DNA from: Chloroflexota bacterium
Lineage (GTDB): Bacteria; Chloroflexota; Dehalococcoidia; Lucifugimonadales; Australimonadaceae
DNA: 37,307 bases
Direction of reading: 5' to 3'
Assembly (NCBI GenBank): GCA_009838965.1
Contig: VXQP01000106.1
Location: forward strand, 1 to 37,307
In this document: piece after piece, positions 34,359-37,307 of the stretch
Layout: every line of letters begins with the position of its first letter
How positions within the stretch are numbered: position 1 is the stretch's first letter
Made by a program: the position numbers and the translations under genes
Notes under the pieces: model-generated
Seen by the model: only the letters and a program-made list of their open reading frames with translations
The model's database searches: none
Told to the model about the DNA's origin: nothing

Positions 34359-34522
34359 GGCCTCTCCTTGAAGGTTGCCTCGTGCAGTTGAGCGATGGCC
34401 CCGGCGTGGTCCGCGTCGTCCGTGCTGCGCACGGCGATGCAAGGTTCAGTCCCCTCGATCACTACCCCGTGGGACCGTTGTGGGGTAGGCATCACAGAGC
34501 CGTCAATGTTGTGGATTCCCAT
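34355..34522 (-). CDS. Small hypothetical protein at head of ATGA-linked chain
   Basis: 55 aa. AAAGGAG lies 6 nt before ATG 34522, and the stop overlaps the lipoprotein ATG. The sequence (MPTPQRSHGVVIEGTEPCIA, then VRSTDDADHAGAIAQLHEA) has one Cys and no membrane segment. Family not recognised. Just upstream (about 34540-34640) another minus frame encodes CAYRCVFALGFLAVVLIGLG and ends IIVLP at a TGA, a possible small membrane peptide without a canonical start. Confidence 0.6.
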   Translation of the reverse strand: MGIHNIDGSVMPTPQRSHGVVIEGTEPCIAVRSTDDADHAGAIAQLHEATFKERP

Positions 34523-34656
34523 CTCCGTCTCCTTTCGCTCATGGCAGGACGATGATGCCGAAGCGGTACCCCAGCCCGATGAGCACGACGGCGAGAAAGC
34601 CGAGGGCGAAGACACACCGGTACGCGCACTTGAGCCGAGGTACACACCCGCAGCCA

Positions 34657-34839
34657 TCACGACGACTTGCCGCTGATCTGCGCTGGGTTCATGCCTAACT
34701 CAGCCCACCACCGCTTACGGTAGATACCGCCATCTTCGAAATGTCGCTCGGCAGCCTGTCGGCGCACCGAGGACTCGCGATTCCCGTAGTGTGACGTATA
34801 GGGGCCGGAGGGAACCAAGAGAACGTCAAAGCTGGGCAT
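34657..34839 (-). CDS. Possible small hypothetical protein
   Basis: 60 aa. The C-terminal part reads naturally (SVRRQAAERHFEDGGIYRKR followed by WWAELGMNPAQISGKSS). ATG 34839 has no clear Shine-Dalgarno, so the true start may differ. It lies upstream of the ATGA-linked gene chain on the same strand and may belong to the same transcript. Confidence 0.4.
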   Translation of the reverse strand: MPSFDVLLVPSGPYTSHYGNRESSVRRQAAERHFEDGGIYRKRWWAELGMNPAQISGKSS

Positions 34840-34898
34840 GTGGGGACGGTAGATGGCCCCACATTTGAATTGTGATTATAGGGCAAAGCACCGCCAGT

Positions 34899-36338
34899 CT
34901 ACTGAGATGTAGGTGTGCCCTCCAACCCGCAGGTCTCCGCTGCCCTTAGGAACGCTCCCGATGGTTCACCTAAGCTAGCGTCTCGCATGGCTTCCACCAG
35001 CTTCGCAGGCCCCCCCATCTCCTCGAACAGGCAGGCAGCGCCCTCCCTGAAATCGGGCGGCAACCCCAATCTTGGGGCGTAGGTGTCCCATTCGTCGTTG
35101 TTCATGCAGACCACGGAGACGTTCAGTGCGGTCATTCCCAGCGCCAGTGAGTTTTCGAGGGCAAACCCGGCGACGGCTGGAGCCAACAGCCCCCGCAGAT
35201 CAATCGGTACGAATCCTTCCCGTATGCACGATGAAGTCTCTTCACTGAACGGGTCAACCTGTCCAACGAGCGTTGTCAGGAACAGCCTCAGCACCGTATC
35301 GTCTCGCAGGCAGTTGACGATGTCCGCAGCGGTTTCCTGCGAGCCGCCGGGAGAACGCCCCGTCATCTGCAACAGTTCCTGGGGGCCGATGTCCTTATCG
35401 CCGAGGCAGGACTGTTCCCTGGGCGACAGCCCAGACAGGAACGCCTCAGGGTCGTCGACAGCCACGGGGTGCAGCGTGTCCGGCGGCAGCCCCATGCCCT
35501 CCGTGGAACTATCGCCGCCTATGGCACCGGAGCCGGAGTCGCCAGGCACGTTCTCCGACGTTCCCGCAAACCCCACGCCGCACTTGGCTGTTGCGGACAT
35601 GAACGCCGTAGGCAAGCCGGGTTCGTCCGGTCGGAGCAGAGCCTCCGCGACCCCCGTCGGTCCGCCCAGTTCGGCCAGCAGGCAATCCGTGCCGGATTTG
35701 TCGCGAGGCCCTAACTCCAGTGCGGAGGACGCCGCCGCCCACTCCTCATCGTTCAGGCAGGCGGCGAACGTCAGGAAGCCAGCCATCCCGATTATCTGGG
35801 CATCCATCGCTCCGGCAGCTGCCCCAGGCGGTTTCATCATTGGACGCAGGTCCATCCCGCCGAAACCTTCGCGTATGCACGCGGAGGTCTCATCGCTCAG
35901 TTCTCCGGTTGCCGTCAGCGGTTCGTTCAGGAACATGCGCAACACCGTCTCATCTTCCAGACAGTCGAGGATGGCGTCCCCCTCCGCGGCTCCATCGGTC
36001 GAAGTCATTGCCGTCATAATCTGGGCGATGCCGAGATTGCGGTCGGACAGGCAGGACTGCTCCTGCGCAGATATAGCCGACAGGAATGCCTGTGGGTCTT
36101 CCAAATCCAACGGGGCAAGGCTCCGGGCGGTCTCCGGGCGGTCTGTCTGCGGTGTCGCTGTCGCCGTAGGCTGCGGAGTGGCCGTCGGCGTCAGCGTAGC
36201 GGTGGCCTCCGGCGCGCGGGTGGTCGTTGCCTCCGCCGTAGGCTGCACGGCCGGTGTTTGACCGTCGTCTGAGCAGGCTACGATTGAAAGTAACGAAGCC
36301 GAGACAACTGTGACTACCACCAGGTGCCGTTTCCACAT
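34899..36338 (-). CDS. Lipoprotein with two Cys-rich repeats of about 200 residues
   Basis: 479 aa. Signal peptide with lipobox IVAC (Cys 22), a Thr-Pro-rich spacer (about 29-68), then two tandem homologous units. Each starts with DP-AFLS...EQSCL-D and contains six Cys at matching places: EQSCL, DCL/NCL, SACI/SSCI, ACL/VCM, DCL/ACL and KCG/TCG. Shared landmarks are CIREGF---DLR, the NDEEW/NNDEW segment, and E-GGP. The Cys pattern suggests three disulfides per unit, so the protein is probably exposed outside the membrane. ATG 36338 gives a clean signal peptide; the longer frame is rejected. Family not recognised. Confidence 0.8.
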   Translation of the reverse strand: MWKRHLVVVTVVSASLLSIVACSDDGQTPAVQPTAEATTTRAPEATATLTPTATPQPTATATPQTDRPETARSLAPLDLEDPQAFLSAISAQEQSCLSDRNLGIAQIMTAMTSTDGAAEGDAILDCLEDETVLRMFLNEPLTATGELSDETSACIREGFGGMDLRPMMKPPGAAAGAMDAQIIGMAGFLTFAACLNDEEWAAASSALELGPRDKSGTDCLLAELGGPTGVAEALLRPDEPGLPTAFMSATAKCGVGFAGTSENVPGDSGSGAIGGDSSTEGMGLPPDTLHPVAVDDPEAFLSGLSPREQSCLGDKDIGPQELLQMTGRSPGGSQETAADIVNCLRDDTVLRLFLTTLVGQVDPFSEETSSCIREGFVPIDLRGLLAPAVAGFALENSLALGMTALNVSVVCMNNDEWDTYAPRLGLPPDFREGAACLFEEMGGPAKLVEAMRDASLGEPSGAFLRAAETCGLEGTPTSQ

Positions 36339-36453
36339 GTTCGCTCTCTCTAGGTAGGTGAAGTTCATAGCCTCGAATCGACCGGCTCGCTCTCGAGGGT
36401 GAGCACGCCGAAGGCGCACCAGGTCGGTCGCTGGTCGATGCGTCGTTGTGAGC

Positions 36454-36484
36454 AAGGGGCCGGCAGCATCGCCGCCGGCCCCTT
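36454..36484 (-). terminator. Hairpin terminator after the Calx-beta gene
   Basis: A perfect 11-bp GC-rich stem (AAGGGGCCGGC 36454-36464, GCCGGCCCCTT 36474-36484) with a 9-nt loop lies 30 nt past the stop of the minus-strand surface-protein gene. The T-run is better on the plus strand (TTTT at 36483-36486), but no plus-strand gene ends here, so the minus gene is the likely client. Confidence 0.65.
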
Positions 36485-36514
36485 TTGACGCTTCGCCGAT
36501 TCAGATGCCCCGGA

Positions 36515-37307
36515 CTAGTCGTCGTCCACGATGGTCATGGTCCCCACGGCGTCGGGCGTGAAGAAGCTTCCGGGCAGGAACGCCTCCACCGCGAAGTACT
36601 CGTCGGGTTCGTCCTCGTCGTCCTGCTCCAGCAGCACCTCCGCCGTCAACTCCGTCACTCCCGGCGCGAACACCAGCTGACCCTCCGAAGCCTGATAGTC
36701 GGACCTATGCGCTCGGTCGTCCACCCGGTCATAGGCCGGCGCGGTGTACCACCTGATCCTCACTTCCTCGGTGGACGCCGCAGACAGCCGCACCCGGAAC
36801 GTCAGGACGCCGCCTTCCGTCGCCGAAGCGTCCTCCACGGTCACGCTTATCCTGGGAGTGTCGTCGTTGTCCGCGACGCTGACCGTGGCCGCGCCCTGGG
36901 ACGACGACACCGTGTAGCCACTGTCCGCGTCCACCGTGGCCGTTACCGAGCCGTCGGCCTCGTCGGCCTCGTCGTCGGTGGTGCCGACGGTGAAGGTGAC
37001 GCTGCCCGAGGTGGGGATGGTCACCGTGCGCTGGCCGGTGGTCGCCCCGTAGTCCCCGCTCTGGGTGATGGTGACCTTCACGTCCAAGTTGGCCGACGGC
37101 GCAGGGCTGGCCGTCACCGTGAAGCTGGCGCTCCCGCCCTCGGTGATACCGCTGTCGCCCGTGACGCTGATCTCAGGTGTCGCGTCGTCGTTGTCGGCCA
37201 CGCTGACCGTTGCCGCGCTCTGGGACGACGACACCGTGTAGCCGCTGTCCGCGTCCACCGTGGCCGTGACCGAGCCGTCGGGTTCGTCCGTGCTGTCGTC
37301 GGTGGTG
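36515..37307 (-). CDS. Calx-beta repeat surface protein, C-terminal part (5' end outside window)
   Basis: The frame is open to the window edge; 263 codons are visible. At least two complete Calx-beta-like units end in TVSVADNDD or TMTIVDDD, with Asp/Glu-rich Ca2+-binding turns (TTDDEADEADG, EQDDEDEPDEY). Units beginning ISVT...ITEGGSASFTVT are near-identical in DNA with a 324-bp period (compare 36877 onward with 37201 onward), which indicates recent tandem amplification. The last unit (ISVTVEDASATEGGVLTFRV) is diverged. Such proteins are secreted or surface-anchored adhesin-like molecules. No C-terminal sorting signal is seen. A hairpin terminator follows. Confidence 0.85.
   Translation of the reverse strand, partial: TTDDSTDEPDGSVTATVDADSGYTVSSSQSAATVSVADNDDATPEISVTGDSGITEGGSASFTVTASPAPSANLDVKVTITQSGDYGATTGQRTVTIPTSGSVTFTVGTTDDEADEADGSVTATVDADSGYTVSSSQGAATVSVADNDDTPRISVTVEDASATEGGVLTFRVRLSAASTEEVRIRWYTAPAYDRVDDRAHRSDYQASEGQLVFAPGVTELTAEVLLEQDDEDEPDEYFAVEAFLPGSFFTPDAVGTMTIVDDD

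Overview
The window is a high-GC bacterial segment. I infer a member of the Chloroflexota, close to Dehalococcoidia or SAR202-type lineages. Four things point there: a 23S rRNA gene not preceded by a 16S gene, an aerobic caa3-type oxidase operon in GC-rich codon use, dispersed intergenic repeats common in such genomes, and secreted proteins with Thr-Pro linkers. This placement is inference; no 16S gene or marker tree is available here.

Bases 1-2635 are a 23S rRNA on the minus strand, cut at its 3' end by the window edge. It has its own promoter (-35 TTGACA, -10 TATACT), a roughly 200-nt leader with a strong hairpin, and no 16S upstream. Divergently, 2988-7947 is a caa3 cytochrome c oxidase operon: ctaC with fused cytochrome c domain, ctaD, ctaE, ctaF, then assembly gene ctaG.

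From 7944 to 17473 lies ordinary chromosome: a Na+/Ca2+-exchanger-type antiporter, class I fructose-bisphosphate aldolase, a GT4 glycosyltransferase with a membrane protein, class II fructose-1,6-bisphosphatase (glpX), purT, a Rieske ferredoxin, two tandem 6-pyruvoyltetrahydropterin-synthase-like genes overlapping a short-chain reductase (a candidate pterin pathway), and a VIT1/CCC1-type metal transporter. Short palindromic and direct repeats fill the gaps.

From 17480 to about 23900 the base composition drops and transposase debris appears: an ISNCY-like fragment, a multiply frameshifted IS21 istA, an IS110-like C-terminus and a 139-bp MITE-like element. Between the fragments sits a translationally coupled pair: a protein of unknown function and an HTH plus ImmA/IrrE metallopeptidase. 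Small membrane or zinc-ribbon genes follow.

From about 23900 to 34840 is a second accessory region. It holds a membrane-anchored J-domain protein with Thr-Pro-rich ectodomain, a BrnT/BrnA toxin-antitoxin locus with a frameshifted toxin and an apparently leaderless promoter, a replication-relaxation family protein typical of mobilizable elements, a broken restriction-methylase remnant, a small protein paired with a Clp-fold (SDH_sah) protease, and a minus-strand chain of four small genes joined by ATGA overlaps. No integrase or attachment site is visible, so its boundaries are unknown.

The right end encodes a lipoprotein made of two Cys-rich repeats and, running off the window, the C-terminal part of a Calx-beta repeat surface protein.
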